A stretch of DNA of 62,290 nt, taken from positions 1 to 62,290 of the forward strand of contig JAFRVD010000039.1 of NCBI GenBank assembly GCA_017441825.1, read 5' to 3'. Both the position numbers and the translations under genes were made by a program. This document shows, in pieces, positions 51,088-59,966 of the stretch. How positions within the stretch are numbered: the stretch's first letter is position 1; each line of letters begins with the position of its first letter. The notes below the pieces were generated by a model. The model was not told the DNA's origin. It worked only from the letters and a program-made list of their open reading frames with translations, and made no database searches. Source of the stretch: Lachnospiraceae bacterium. GTDB taxonomy: Bacteria; Bacillota; Clostridia; Lachnospirales; Lachnospiraceae.

Positions 51088-52843
51088 CGCTGCCGTCCCC
51101 CTTTCTCTGAGATTCGTATACCTCTCGGTAGATCGGGTTCTTATGAAGGAGCTCCTCGTGGGTGCCCACGGCGTTGACGGTGCCGCCGTCCATCACGATG
51201 ATCATGTCTGAATCCTGCACGGAGGAGATCCTCTGCGCAATGATGAGCTTGGTCGTCTCCGGAATGTATTCACGGAAGGACTGCTGGATCCGCGCGTCCG
51301 TTGCGGTATCCACCGCGGACGTGGAATCATCCAGGATCAGCACCTTCGGCTTCTTTAAAAGCGCACGGGCAATACAGAGACGCTGGCGCTGTCCGCCTGA
51401 CACGTTGCTGCCGCCCTGCTCGATATGCGTCTCATACTTGTCCGGGAGCTCTTCAATGAAGCTGTCCGCGGCGGCAAGCTTAAGTGCATGGTATATTTCT
51501 TCATCGGATGCGTTCGGGTCGCCCCAGCGCATGTTCTCCATGATGGTACCGGAGAACAGGACGTTCTTCTGGAGGACCATCGCCACTGCGTCCCGGAGGG
51601 CCTTGAGATCGTACTTCCGGACGTCCGTGCCGCCCACCCTGACCTCGCCGTCCGTCACGTCATAAAGACGCGGGATAAGCTGCACCAGAGTGGATTTGGA
51701 GGAGCCTGTTCCGCCGATGATGCCGACGGTCGCCCCGGACGGGATCATGAGATCGACGTCCCTTAAGCAGAGATTCCCTTCCTCTCCGCCGTAGCTGAAG
51801 TCCACTCCCCTGAATTCAATGGAGCCGTCCCGGGTCTCCTTAGCAGGATCCGCGGGATTTTTGATGGTGGTCTCCTCCGAGAGGACTTCGCTGATACGCC
51901 GCATGCTTTCTCTTGACATGATGATCATGACAAAGATCATAGACAGGCCCATGCAGGCCATCAGGATCTGCAGCGAATAAGAGATGATGGAGGTCAGAAG
52001 GCCTGTCGTGATCACGTCCCCCATGAAGGCGAACGTGACGGGCTCGCCGTTAACGACGTAGTGCGCGCCGATCCAGGCGACCAGCAGCATGGAGCCGTAG
52101 ACCACAAACATCATGATGGGCCCGGCCCAGGCCAGGATCTTTTCGATTTTTGAAAAGTCCCGAAAAAGCTCGTTGGATATGGAATTGAACTTGTCCCGCT
52201 CGTAATCCTCGCGGACGAAGCTCTTGACCACACGGATGCCGCGCAGGTTTTCCTGGACAATGTTGTTCATGCGGTCGTACTTTTTAAAGACGCGCGAAAA
52301 CATCGGGAACACCTTCTTCGCCAGCAGGATGAGCCCCGCAAACAGGACCGGGATGGCCGCGATCATGATGAGAGCGATCTTCCAGCTGATGACCATCGTC
52401 ATGATGATGGCAAAAAGCAGCGTAACCGGCGTGCGGACAGCCATCTTGATGGCCATCGTAAAGGTATTCTGGACGTTTGTAACGTCCGTTGTAGTACGGG
52501 TAATGAGCGAAGACGTTGAAAACTTGTCAATATTCGAAAAAGAGAACGTCTGGACGTTCCTGAACATGTCCTCTCTCAGGTTCTTTCCAAAGCCGGTGCC
52601 GGCCTTGGCGCCTAAGACCGCCCCGGCAAAGCCGAAGCACAGTGAGACGACCGCAAAGCTGATGAGGATCAGCCCGGTCTTTACGATATATTGGAGATCA
52701 GCGTTCGCAAAGCCGATATCTATGAGGTCTGCCATCTTTAAGGGAATCAGCATCTCCATGCCCACCTCGCCAAGCATGACGATCATGGTGAGTATGGCCG
52801 GACGCCTGAACTCCCGAAGGCTCTTCAGCAAACGTTTTACCAT
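51077..52843 (-). CDS. ABC exporter half-transporter (degenerate-site subunit of heterodimer)
   Basis: A 588-residue type IV ABC exporter half with six membrane helices and an ATPase domain. Walker A is GGTGSSKST, signature NVSGGQRQRLCIARA, and Walker B VLILDDSTSAVD, where Asp replaces the catalytic Glu. This substitution marks the non-hydrolysing nucleotide site of heterodimeric exporters and predicts asymmetric ATP use with the neighbouring subunit. GGAGG lies 13 nt before the ATG. The substrate is unknown; the downstream lipoprotein may be a partner or simply a neighbour. Confidence 0.93.
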   Translation of the reverse strand: MVKRLLKSLREFRRPAILTMIVMLGEVGMEMLIPLKMADLIDIGFANADLQYIVKTGLILISFAVVSLCFGFAGAVLGAKAGTGFGKNLREDMFRNVQTFSFSNIDKFSTSSLITRTTTDVTNVQNTFTMAIKMAVRTPVTLLFAIIMTMVISWKIALIMIAAIPVLFAGLILLAKKVFPMFSRVFKKYDRMNNIVQENLRGIRVVKSFVREDYERDKFNSISNELFRDFSKIEKILAWAGPIMMFVVYGSMLLVAWIGAHYVVNGEPVTFAFMGDVITTGLLTSIISYSLQILMACMGLSMIFVMIIMSRESMRRISEVLSEETTIKNPADPAKETRDGSIEFRGVDFSYGGEEGNLCLRDVDLMIPSGATVGIIGGTGSSKSTLVQLIPRLYDVTDGEVRVGGTDVRKYDLKALRDAVAMVLQKNVLFSGTIMENMRWGDPNASDEEIYHALKLAAADSFIEELPDKYETHIEQGGSNVSGGQRQRLCIARALLKKPKVLILDDSTSAVDTATDARIQQSFREYIPETTKLIIAQRISSVQDSDMIIVMDGGTVNAVGTHEELLHKNPIYREVYESQRKGDGSDDR

Positions 52844-52897
52844 TTCCGGATCTGTTCCTCCGTTTCAGCCGCAAATATTCTGCCATTCAAACTAAAT

Positions 52898-52932
52898 GAA
52901 CGGACAGGAAGACAGGGTCTTCCTATCCGTTC
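52898..52932 (-). terminator. Hairpin between potD and the ABC exporter operon
   Basis: GAACGGACAGGAAGAC (52898-52913) pairs with GTCTTCCTATCCGTTC (52917-52932) with one wobble, and the minus-strand tail reads ATTTAGTTTG. It lies 24 bp past the potD stop and ends the pot transcript. Confidence 0.8.
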
Positions 52933-52955
52933 CGTCATAAAGTATTATTCAGAGG

Positions 52956-54020
52956 TTACTTGACCTTCTTCCAGTACTCGTAGTACATATCCTCTGCGTC
53001 CTGTCCGAGATACAGGTACATTTCGCATCTTGACAGGGTCTCTTCATCCGGGAAGACGCCGGGATCCGAAAGGATCTCTTCGTCGATGTACTGCTCCGCC
53101 GCCTTGTTAGGCGTGGCGTACGTAATATATTCGAAGTTCCGGTAGGCGATGTCCGCGCGCAGCAGGAAATCGATCCACTTATGCGCGGCGTCCACATTGC
53201 CGCAGCCCTTCGTGATGACCCAGCCGTCGTACCAGACGTTTGAACCTTCCTTCGGAAGCACGTACTGAAGATCCGGATTCTCGTTCTTGCAGTACAGATA
53301 CTCGCCGGAATAAATGACGCCCAGAGCCGCCTCGCCCGCGATCATCTTGTCGCGCACTTCGTCGATGACGTACGCCTTGACAAGCGGATACTGCTCCTTT
53401 AAGAGTACCTGGCAGGCCTCGAGCTCTGCGGGATCCGTCGAATTCAGGGAATAGCCCAGCTTCTTCTCCGCCACCATGAACGCGTCGCGCACGCTGTCCT
53501 GCATCAGGATGCTGCCGGAATACTTTTCATCCCAGAGGATGTCCCAGCTGTCGACAGTATCGTCCACCAGGGTCGTATTGTAAAGGATACCCACCGTTCC
53601 CCAGCAGTACGGGATCATGTACTTGTTGCCCGGGTCGATCTGGTCGGACAGAATCTTCATGTACGCCTGATTCAGGTTGCCGCCGTTCTCAAGCTTCGAC
53701 CAGTCCACGGGCTGAAGGAGATCGTTCTCCATCATTTTTTTGACCATGTATTCGGACGGGCAGATCACGTCGTAAAGAGACGAGTCCGCTTCGATCCTCG
53801 GATACATTTCCTCATTGGTCGAGAACGTGTCGTACACGACCTTGATCCCGGTCTCTTCCTCGAATTCCGCGATCACGTCTTCGTCGATGTACTCGCCCCA
53901 GTTATAGACCTTGAGGACGTTCGATTCCTGTTTTTTGCCGGAACCGCCGCAGCCCGTAAGGACTGCCCCAAACATAAGGCCTGCGAGAACCGCACAGATC
54001 AGCATCACTTTTCTTTTCAT
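52956..54020 (-). CDS. potD: Spermidine/putrescine-binding lipoprotein PotD
   Basis: A 354-residue solute-binding protein with lipobox LTGC (Cys24). The mature N-terminus NVLKVYNWGEYIDEDVIAEF is typical of PotD/PotF, and YMIPYCWGTVGILYN carries conserved substrate-cleft aromatics. It delivers polyamines to PotBC. It is the last gene of a potABCD operon and overlaps potC by one base (TAATG). Confidence 0.95.
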   Translation of the reverse strand: MKRKVMLICAVLAGLMFGAVLTGCGGSGKKQESNVLKVYNWGEYIDEDVIAEFEEETGIKVVYDTFSTNEEMYPRIEADSSLYDVICPSEYMVKKMMENDLLQPVDWSKLENGGNLNQAYMKILSDQIDPGNKYMIPYCWGTVGILYNTTLVDDTVDSWDILWDEKYSGSILMQDSVRDAFMVAEKKLGYSLNSTDPAELEACQVLLKEQYPLVKAYVIDEVRDKMIAGEAALGVIYSGEYLYCKNENPDLQYVLPKEGSNVWYDGWVITKGCGNVDAAHKWIDFLLRADIAYRNFEYITYATPNKAAEQYIDEEILSDPGVFPDEETLSRCEMYLYLGQDAEDMYYEYWKKVK

Positions 54021-54811
54021 TATCTGTCCTTTACCTCCGTTTTTGAGCCCGTTGGGCTGAAATTGGTCAGAACAAGCAGGATGATGGCCGAAATGAACAT
54101 GATGGTGGACAACGCGTTCATGGACGGCTTGATCCCCCGCCGGATCTCTGAGTAAATGAGAGTGGAGATCGTATTGATCCCCGGTCCCTTCGTAAAATGG
54201 GTGATGATGAAGTCATCAAGGGACATCGTAAACGCCATGAGGAAGCCGGAAATGACGCCGGGCATGAGCTCCGGCAGCACGACCTTTAAAAAGGCCTTGA
54301 CCGGCTTCGCGCCAAGGTCCAGCGCGGCTTCATACGTCGACTGGTTCATCTGCCGGTACCGCGGCATGACGTTCACGATCACATACGGCACGTTGAAGCT
54401 GATGTGCGCAAGCAGTACCGTGGAGTACCCGAACGTGACGCCCACGGCGATGAACGCCAGCATGAGCGAAAGCCCGGTCACGAGGTCCGAATTCAGCATC
54501 GGAATGTTGTTGAGCGCCATGTACAGATTCCGGGTCCTGCCCTTTAAGGCCTGCAGGCCGATGCACGAGATCACGCCGATGACGGTCGCGATGAGTGCGG
54601 ACAGGAACGCAATGGTCAGCGTATTGTAGACGGCATCGCCGATCGACGCAGAATGGAAAAGCTCCTCATACCAGCGGACTGAGAAGCCCTGCCATTTGCG
54701 TCCGCGTCCTTCATTGAAGGAGTACACGATCAGCGTGACGATGGGTGCATAGAGGAAGACGAATACGATCGCGAGGTAAGCGTTTCCGAAAAAATTCTTC
54801 AGTTTTTTCAT
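54020..54811 (-). CDS. potC: Spermidine/putrescine ABC permease PotC
   Basis: A 263-residue permease with six membrane helices and the EAA loop YEAALDLGAKPVKAFLKVVL. The N-terminal VFVFLYAPIVTLIVYSFNEG is characteristic of PotC. It pairs with PotB. It overlaps both neighbours by one base (TGATG and TAATG), so translation is tightly coupled. Confidence 0.95.
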   Translation of the reverse strand: MKKLKNFFGNAYLAIVFVFLYAPIVTLIVYSFNEGRGRKWQGFSVRWYEELFHSASIGDAVYNTLTIAFLSALIATVIGVISCIGLQALKGRTRNLYMALNNIPMLNSDLVTGLSLMLAFIAVGVTFGYSTVLLAHISFNVPYVIVNVMPRYRQMNQSTYEAALDLGAKPVKAFLKVVLPELMPGVISGFLMAFTMSLDDFIITHFTKGPGINTISTLIYSEIRRGIKPSMNALSTIMFISAIILLVLTNFSPTGSKTEVKDR

Positions 54812-55623
54812 CAGGCCTCTTCCTCCTCTCCCAGTGTGTCATAGTGGTTGAGGATCGCCATGCTGACCAGAATGAAGATCATGAGCACGAAGGACAGGCC
54901 GGCGCCTAAGTTCCAGTTCGAGGCTGTGGAAAACTCCTGCTCGATGATGTTGCCGATCAGGAAGATCTTCCGTCCGCCCAGGAGATCGGAGACCACAAAC
55001 GTCGTGAGCGACGGAACGAATACCATTGTAATGCCCGAAACGATTCCCGGAAACGTGAGCGGCAGGATGACGTGCAGGTTTACCTGGCGCTCGTTCGCGC
55101 CTAAGTCGCGCGCAGCGTTCAGTGTGAAATCGTCGATCTTGGTCATCGCGTTGTATAACGGCAGAACCATGAACGGCAGGTAGTTGTAGACCATGCCGAG
55201 AAGGATCGCGCTGTACGTCCCAACGATGTTCCCCTTAAAGCCCATCTTCTGCATGAGGACGTACACCAGTCCGCCGTCGTCTAAAAGGTTCAGCCAGGCG
55301 TAGGTCCGGAGGAGGAAATTCATCCACATCGGCAGGATGAAGATGAAGATCACGAACGAGCTCTTTTTCAGGTTCGCCTTTCTCAGGATGAGCGCCAGCG
55401 GATACGCGATCACGAGGCAGATGGCCGTACAGATCACGGAAAGAAGCAGCGAAATAAGAAGCGGCTTCAGGTGCTCCGGGCGCGCGATCGCAAGCACGTG
55501 CTCAAGCGTAAACCCGCCGGTCTTCTTCTGGAAGCCGTACCACAGGATCATGAGGAGCGGAATGACCGTAAAGCCGATCATCCACACGAGGTACGGCAGG
55601 GAAAGCAGTTTTCTCTTATTCAT
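54811..55623 (-). CDS. potB: Spermidine/putrescine ABC permease PotB
   Basis: A 270-residue permease with six helices, a PotB-type start ([20 protein letters not shown]) and the EAA loop [20 protein letters not shown]. It overlaps potA by 8 bp. Confidence 0.95.
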   Translation of the reverse strand: MNKRKLLSLPYLVWMIGFTVIPLLMILWYGFQKKTGGFTLEHVLAIARPEHLKPLLISLLLSVICTAICLVIAYPLALILRKANLKKSSFVIFIFILPMWMNFLLRTYAWLNLLDDGGLVYVLMQKMGFKGNIVGTYSAILLGMVYNYLPFMVLPLYNAMTKIDDFTLNAARDLGANERQVNLHVILPLTFPGIVSGITMVFVPSLTTFVVSDLLGGRKIFLIGNIIEQEFSTASNWNLGAGLSFVLMIFILVSMAILNHYDTLGEEEEA

Positions 55624-56698
55624 CTACTCCCAGCGCCTCCTCGTCCTCAGACTGCGGCTTGTTCATGATCTGGATGTCAAACGGATCCACGTGGATGGAG
55701 ACTTTGGTCCCGACCGGGAACATGTCCGTGGAATGCACGAGCCACTCGTAGCCGTCAGGAGTGGTCACCTCCATCTCGTAATGGACGCCCTTGAAAATGA
55801 TGTGAGTCACAACACCGTCCAGCGAGCCCTTGCCCGGCGGAAGCAGGTCCACGTCCTCCGGACGGATGACCACGTCCACGGGCTTATTGATGCCGAAGCC
55901 CTTGTCTACACAGGGGAATTTCGCGCCGAAGATCTCCACCAGCTCGTCATGGAGGAACAGACCGTCCATGATGTTGGAATCGCCCACGAAGTCCGCAACG
56001 AACGCGTTCTCCGGCTCGTTGTAGATCATCTCCGGCGTGCCCATCTGCTGGATGTAGCCCTTGTTCATGACGACCACGGTGTCGGACATGGTCAGCGCCT
56101 CTTCCTGGTCGTGAGTGACGTACACAAACGTGATGCCGAGTTCGTTCTTTAAGCGGATCAGTTCGTACTGCATGTCCTGCCGGAGCTTTAAGTCGAGCGC
56201 GCCTAAAGGCTCGTCCAGAAGGAGGACCTTCGGCTCGTTCACGATGGCCCGCGCAATGGCGATACGCTGCTGCTGGCCGCCGGACAGCTGGTCGGGCATC
56301 CTTTTCTCATGCCTTTCGAGGTTCACGAGCCGGAGCGCGTATTTGATCTTGTCCCGGATGTAATCCTTCGTTTTCCCTTTGATCTTCAGGCCGAACGCAA
56401 TGTTCTCCTCCACGTTCAGGTGCGGGAACAGCGCGTATTTCTGGAAGACCGTATTCAGCTCGCGCTTATAGGGGGGCAGCGCCGTGATATCGCGGCCTTC
56501 AAAGAGCACCCGGCCTTCATTCGGCGTTTCAAAGCCGCCGATGATTCGGAGCGTGGTGGTCTTTCCGCAGCCGGACGGGCCAAGAAGCGTGATGAACTCA
56601 TTTTCATGGATATCCAGGCAAAGGTCATCCAGGATGTTATGGTTATCCTCAAACCTCTTGGTGATATGCTCAAGCTGAATGATCACATTCTCGTTCAA
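55616..56698 (-). CDS. potA: Spermidine/putrescine ABC transporter ATPase PotA
   Basis: A 360-residue ATPase with Walker [11 protein letters not shown]-loop [20 protein letters not shown], signature [15 protein letters not shown], Walker [12 protein letters not shown] and a C-terminal TOBE regulatory domain. It energises polyamine import. The start codon is TTG (56696-56698) with GAGGG 6 bp upstream; the frame has no ATG at the conserved N-terminus. No clear promoter was seen in the 108-bp gap after the serpin gene. The operon order is potA-B-C-D. Confidence 0.95.
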   Translation of the reverse strand: MNENVIIQLEHITKRFEDNHNILDDLCLDIHENEFITLLGPSGCGKTTTLRIIGGFETPNEGRVLFEGRDITALPPYKRELNTVFQKYALFPHLNVEENIAFGLKIKGKTKDYIRDKIKYALRLVNLERHEKRMPDQLSGGQQQRIAIARAIVNEPKVLLLDEPLGALDLKLRQDMQYELIRLKNELGITFVYVTHDQEEALTMSDTVVVMNKGYIQQMGTPEMIYNEPENAFVADFVGDSNIMDGLFLHDELVEIFGAKFPCVDKGFGINKPVDVVIRPEDVDLLPPGKGSLDGVVTHIIFKGVHYEMEVTTPDGYEWLVHSTDMFPVGTKVSIHVDPFDIQIMNKPQSEDEEALGVDE

Positions 56699-56752
56699 TT
56701 CGGTCCCTCTTTCTTTTTAAATGTCCGGCTCTCGATCCGGAGAATTAAAGCA

Positions 56753-56775
56753 GGCGGGAGAAATATCCTCCCGCC
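56753..56775 (-). terminator. Terminator of the serpin gene
   Basis: GGCGGGAG (56753-56760) pairs with CTCCCGCC (56768-56775) around AAATATC, with TGCTTTAATTC following on the minus strand. It separates the serpin from potABCD. Confidence 0.7.
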
Positions 56776-56806
56776 CGAAAAAGCTTTTTCTGTTCCCGTT
56801 TTACCT

Positions 56807-57928
56807 TTACTCTTCGTATTCCGAAAGCGGCTCCGGAGAAGTGACTGCGCCAATAAAGAGGGGCAGCGCACTTTGATTGTCCGTGATCATGTAAACAAAC
56901 GGGCGGTCTAAATATACGGTTGGATGCTCCTCAGGTGCTAACATGGCCATCATCTTCATGAGTACTGCGGTTGCCGCTGCGGCTTTAGTGCCTTCCTCAT
57001 CGACTTCGATGTGCGTCTTATGAAGCACCTCTCCGATCGTTAGAGGCGTATTAGAGATTTTATTAAAATCTGCCTTTGCCGAGAATGCGGTCGTAATGCC
57101 AAGCTTAATAAGCGAAGCATTCATCATCTCCGCGTAATCAAGCACATACTTCGGTATCATGACGTCTGTATCCTTGCGCTCAAGGTGCGCAAGATACGAC
57201 AGGAGCTTTTCTCCTGTCAGCGTGTTGATAAACGTCTCAAAATCAGTTCCTTCGTGAGGAAGGATGCCAATAAAGCTGTATGCGCCGCCGGCGTACGGCT
57301 TGATGAAGCCGTCCGCATCTTCAGCAAAGAATGCAGCCTTCTCGGTAGAGAACATGCCGGAAACTTCCTTTGTTTCACCCGAAAGCCCGGTAAAGGTATG
57401 AGCGCGGACACCGCTCTTTTCGAACGGAACAGCCCACTTCGCGTCAAACGCAAGCGCGTTAATGAGGACCATCTTGCTCTCGGGAGAGAGATGGTCGATG
57501 ATCTCCGGGATCATCCCGTCCGTCTTTTCACTGACCCACGCGTTGATCCGTTCCTTAGCCGCATCGTCAAACGGCAGGCTTTCGATCTCCGCCTTGTAGA
57601 GCTTTTCATTCTCCACCTTGAAGAGCTTCTTTACGACAAGCTCCTCCGGGAACCAGATCGAATCCGCGAAGCGGAACTTCGCGCGCTCGGAAGACGGCAG
57701 GCCCTCCGTGTACGAACAGAGGACTTCGTTGAATTCATCCGGTCCGAGCCCTCCGCCGATGGCCTTTAAGATCTCCTCCTGTGTTTCGCCTTCCGCGCCG
57801 TTTGCGCACATGGCAAGCGCGAGAGAGACAGAAAGAGGGGAAAGCATTACATCGGGCGCACCGGAGCAGGCTTCCTTAAGAAGGGATGCCGCAAATTCAA
57901 AATATGCACGACTGAAACGCTGATCCAT
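56807..57928 (-). CDS. Serpin (serine protease inhibitor) without signal peptide
   Basis: A 373-residue protein with the serpin fold. It has an N-terminal helix FSRAYFEFAASLLKEA, the NVMLSPLSVSLALAMCANGA-type shutter region, LINALAFDAKWAVPF, and the hinge EEGTKAAAAT (about 311-320). Numbering the hinge Gly as P15 puts P1 at Met327 and P1' at Ala328. The Ala-rich hinge predicts an inhibitory serpin, and Met at P1 suits elastase-, subtilisin- or chymotrypsin-like proteases. No signal peptide is visible, so it may act inside the cell. AGGTGGGTC supports the ATG at 57928. The promoter is a perfect consensus. Confidence 0.93.
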   Translation of the reverse strand: MDQRFSRAYFEFAASLLKEACSGAPDVMLSPLSVSLALAMCANGAEGETQEEILKAIGGGLGPDEFNEVLCSYTEGLPSSERAKFRFADSIWFPEELVVKKLFKVENEKLYKAEIESLPFDDAAKERINAWVSEKTDGMIPEIIDHLSPESKMVLINALAFDAKWAVPFEKSGVRAHTFTGLSGETKEVSGMFSTEKAAFFAEDADGFIKPYAGGAYSFIGILPHEGTDFETFINTLTGEKLLSYLAHLERKDTDVMIPKYVLDYAEMMNASLIKLGITTAFSAKADFNKISNTPLTIGEVLHKTHIEVDEEGTKAAAATAVLMKMMAMLAPEEHPTVYLDRPFVYMITDNQSALPLFIGAVTSPEPLSEYEE

Positions 57929-57981
57929 ATTGACCCACCTTTTCAAACGAAGAAAAAAGCCACTATTCTACCTGAAAATTG

Positions 57982-58010
57982 ATTATATAGTATCCTGTAT
58001 GAATTGTCAA
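57982..58010 (-). promoter_or_regulatory. Perfect consensus promoter of the serpin gene
   Basis: On the minus strand TTGACA (58005-58010), a 17-bp spacer and TATAAT (57982-57987), matching sigma-A consensus at all 12 positions. The start would fall near 57975. It is the strongest promoter in the window by sequence. Confidence 0.85.
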
Positions 58011-58016
58011 ATACCC

Positions 58017-58117
58017 CACAGGCTTCCCCCTCCGAGGGAAGGTGGCTGCCCGGGCTTTCCTTTACGGAAAGCCCTGTGGCAGCCGGATGAGGGGCAACTG
58101 AGGGCACGGATGAGGGC
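58017..58117. repeat. Palindromic intergenic repeat (CCTCATCCG...CCACCTTCCC type)
   Basis: On the minus strand, from high to low coordinate: a TGCCCTCATCCG-like start repeated twice, then GGCTGCC pairing with GGCAGCC, an inner GGGCTTTCC/GGAAAGCCC hairpin, then CCACCTTCCCTC with GAGGGGGAAG. This layout (CCTCATCCG, variable hairpin, CCACCTTCCCC, GGGGAAGGC) recurs between genes in many Clostridia from memory. It fills the PFP-serpin gap just upstream of the serpin promoter. It is probably a REP- or MITE-like element. Confidence 0.55.
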
Positions 58118-58118
58118 A

Positions 58119-59777
58119 TCAGCCCTTCTCGAGTGCCAGTGTCCTTGTCGTAATATCGCAGACCTCGGCCGGTCCGTAGTACTGGATGGCGCCGGGGTAA
58201 GTGAAGCAGGTGCCTACAGCCCACTCGTCGCGATGCGCCTCAAAGTACTTGAACGGCTTGCCGTCAAGCTCAACCAGAGCCTTCCGGATAACGGGCTTGT
58301 CCTCGCCGTTCCGGCGCTCGATGTTCATCATCTTCGTGATGGGCATGCCGCCCGCGACCCACTCTTCCGCCGGCTTCACGAGGTTGGAGACCTTGGAAAG
58401 ATATCCGGTGTAACCGTACTGGATGAGCATGAACGCGTTGTAGCCCAGGGAGTAGCAGTAGTCCGCGTCAAAGTTCGACGGGAATGCGCAGCGGCCTTCA
58501 TAGCCGAAGAAATGGTGCTGCTGGCCGAACTTGCCCTTGTAGGTGCCTGCCGCTTTTCTCTTCGCAAGCTCGTTCTTCACAAGCTCGGAGAACAGCTTCT
58601 CGGACTCAATGAGGGATACCTGGACGTTGCCGTGAGGGTCGCGTTCCAGGAAGAGCTGCTGCTGGATGCCTGCGGGAAGAATGTCGAATACTGCGAACGA
58701 TTCTGCCGTAAGGCCCTTCTTAATGAATTCATACTTTGCGGCCCAGTCGGGAAGCGCGTTGAATTCTTCAGTCTTGCTGCCCGCCAGAAGCTCGTTGATC
58801 TCCTTGATGAGGGCGGAGAATTCCGGAACAAATTCCACGATGCCTTCGGGAATGATGGCCACGCCGAAGTTCAGGCCCTGGTTGCCGCGCTTTTCAACAG
58901 CGTCCGCAATATAGTTCGTGATCTCCGCGATGGACATCTTCTTCTCAGCCACTTCCTCGCCGATCAGGCAGATATTGGGCTGCGTCTCGAGTGCGCACTC
59001 CAGTGCGACGTGGGATGCGGAACGGCCCATCACCTTGATGAAGTGCCAGTACTTCTTCGCGGAGTTCGAGTCACGCTCGATGTTGCCGATGAGCTCGCTG
59101 TAGGTCTTGGTAGCCGTGTCGAAGCCGAAGGAGCACTCAATGTCCTCGTTCTTCAGGTCGCCGTCGATGGTCTTCGGGCACCCGATGACCTGCACGCCCG
59201 TCTCATGCGCCGCGAAGTACTCCGCGAGCACCGCCGCGTTCGTGTTGGAGTCATCGCCGCCGATGATCACGATCGCCGTAATGCCGTGCTTTTTGCAGAC
59301 CTCCGCCGCAACTTCAAACTGCGCTTCAGTCTCGAGTTTGGTCCTGCCGGAGCCGATGATATCGAAGCCGCCGGTATTTCTGTATTCGTTGATATACTGG
59401 TCGTCAAAGATCAGGTAATCGTCATCGAGAAGTCCGCTCGGGCCGTTCTTGAAGCCGTACAGCACGTTCTCTGCACTTGCAGCCTTTAACGCATCATAGA
59501 TACCGCACACAACGTTGTGTCCGCCGGGAGCCTGCCCGCCGGATAAGATCACGCCCACGACCTGCTTTTTGGGAGCCGCGGTATTTTCACCCTTTTCAAA
59601 GGTGATCTCCTTCTTACCGTAGGTATTCGGGAACAGCGCCTTGATCTTTTCCTGATCCGCGACGCTTTCGGTCTCTGCGCCTTCCTTCACGCAGATGTCC
59701 TGTATGCCGTTCCGGAGCATGCCGGGAAGCTTGGGGGTATACTCGTATCTTGCCTTCTGAAGCGGTGAAAGGTTCAT
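58119..59777 (-). CDS. pfp: Diphosphate-fructose-6-phosphate 1-phosphotransferase (PPi-PFK)
   Basis: A 552-residue enzyme of the long PPi-PFK group. Motifs are [20 protein letters not shown], the GGDDSNTNA loop (Gly173-Asp176, whose second Asp marks PPi in place of ATP use), and [10 protein letters not shown] (201-210) with catalytic Asp205. It reversibly phosphorylates fructose-6-phosphate with pyrophosphate, saving ATP in an anaerobe. GAGGAGAGAATC precedes the ATG. It is a single-gene unit with its own promoter and a structured leader of about 90 nt. Confidence 0.96.
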   Translation of the reverse strand: MNLSPLQKARYEYTPKLPGMLRNGIQDICVKEGAETESVADQEKIKALFPNTYGKKEITFEKGENTAAPKKQVVGVILSGGQAPGGHNVVCGIYDALKAASAENVLYGFKNGPSGLLDDDYLIFDDQYINEYRNTGGFDIIGSGRTKLETEAQFEVAAEVCKKHGITAIVIIGGDDSNTNAAVLAEYFAAHETGVQVIGCPKTIDGDLKNEDIECSFGFDTATKTYSELIGNIERDSNSAKKYWHFIKVMGRSASHVALECALETQPNICLIGEEVAEKKMSIAEITNYIADAVEKRGNQGLNFGVAIIPEGIVEFVPEFSALIKEINELLAGSKTEEFNALPDWAAKYEFIKKGLTAESFAVFDILPAGIQQQLFLERDPHGNVQVSLIESEKLFSELVKNELAKRKAAGTYKGKFGQQHHFFGYEGRCAFPSNFDADYCYSLGYNAFMLIQYGYTGYLSKVSNLVKPAEEWVAGGMPITKMMNIERRNGEDKPVIRKALVELDGKPFKYFEAHRDEWAVGTCFTYPGAIQYYGPAEVCDITTRTLALEKG

Positions 59778-59874
59778 GATTCTCTCCTCTTTATTTGATT
59801 GTTTTTGCTGACTGTTCTTGCGCGTCCGGGTCCCGGAAGGGATAAAATCCCCCGAGCATGGCCGCCAACTAAAT

Positions 59875-59903
59875 ATTATACACTATCCACTGTGGTTTTT
59901 GAA
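59875..59903 (-). promoter_or_regulatory. Promoter of the PPi-PFK gene
   Basis: On the minus strand TTCAAA (59898-59903), a 17-bp spacer and a perfect TATAAT (59875-59880). The leader to the ATG is about 90 nt and contains GGGAT-TTT-ATCCC and TCCGGG-AC-CCGGA mini-hairpins. Confidence 0.65.
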
Positions 59904-59966
59904 TAGATATTTTAAAAATGTTCCATATTTCGCATTCGTGCCGCAAAGCCTCCGGCTTACGCCTTC

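Noticed and set aside
57930-59489. A 519-codon plus-strand ORF opposite PPi-PFK, and similar long antisense ORFs at 2214-3428 and 7538-8704
   Set aside because: They mirror high-GC third-position bias of well-identified minus-strand genes and show no domain, ribosome binding site or promoter of their own.
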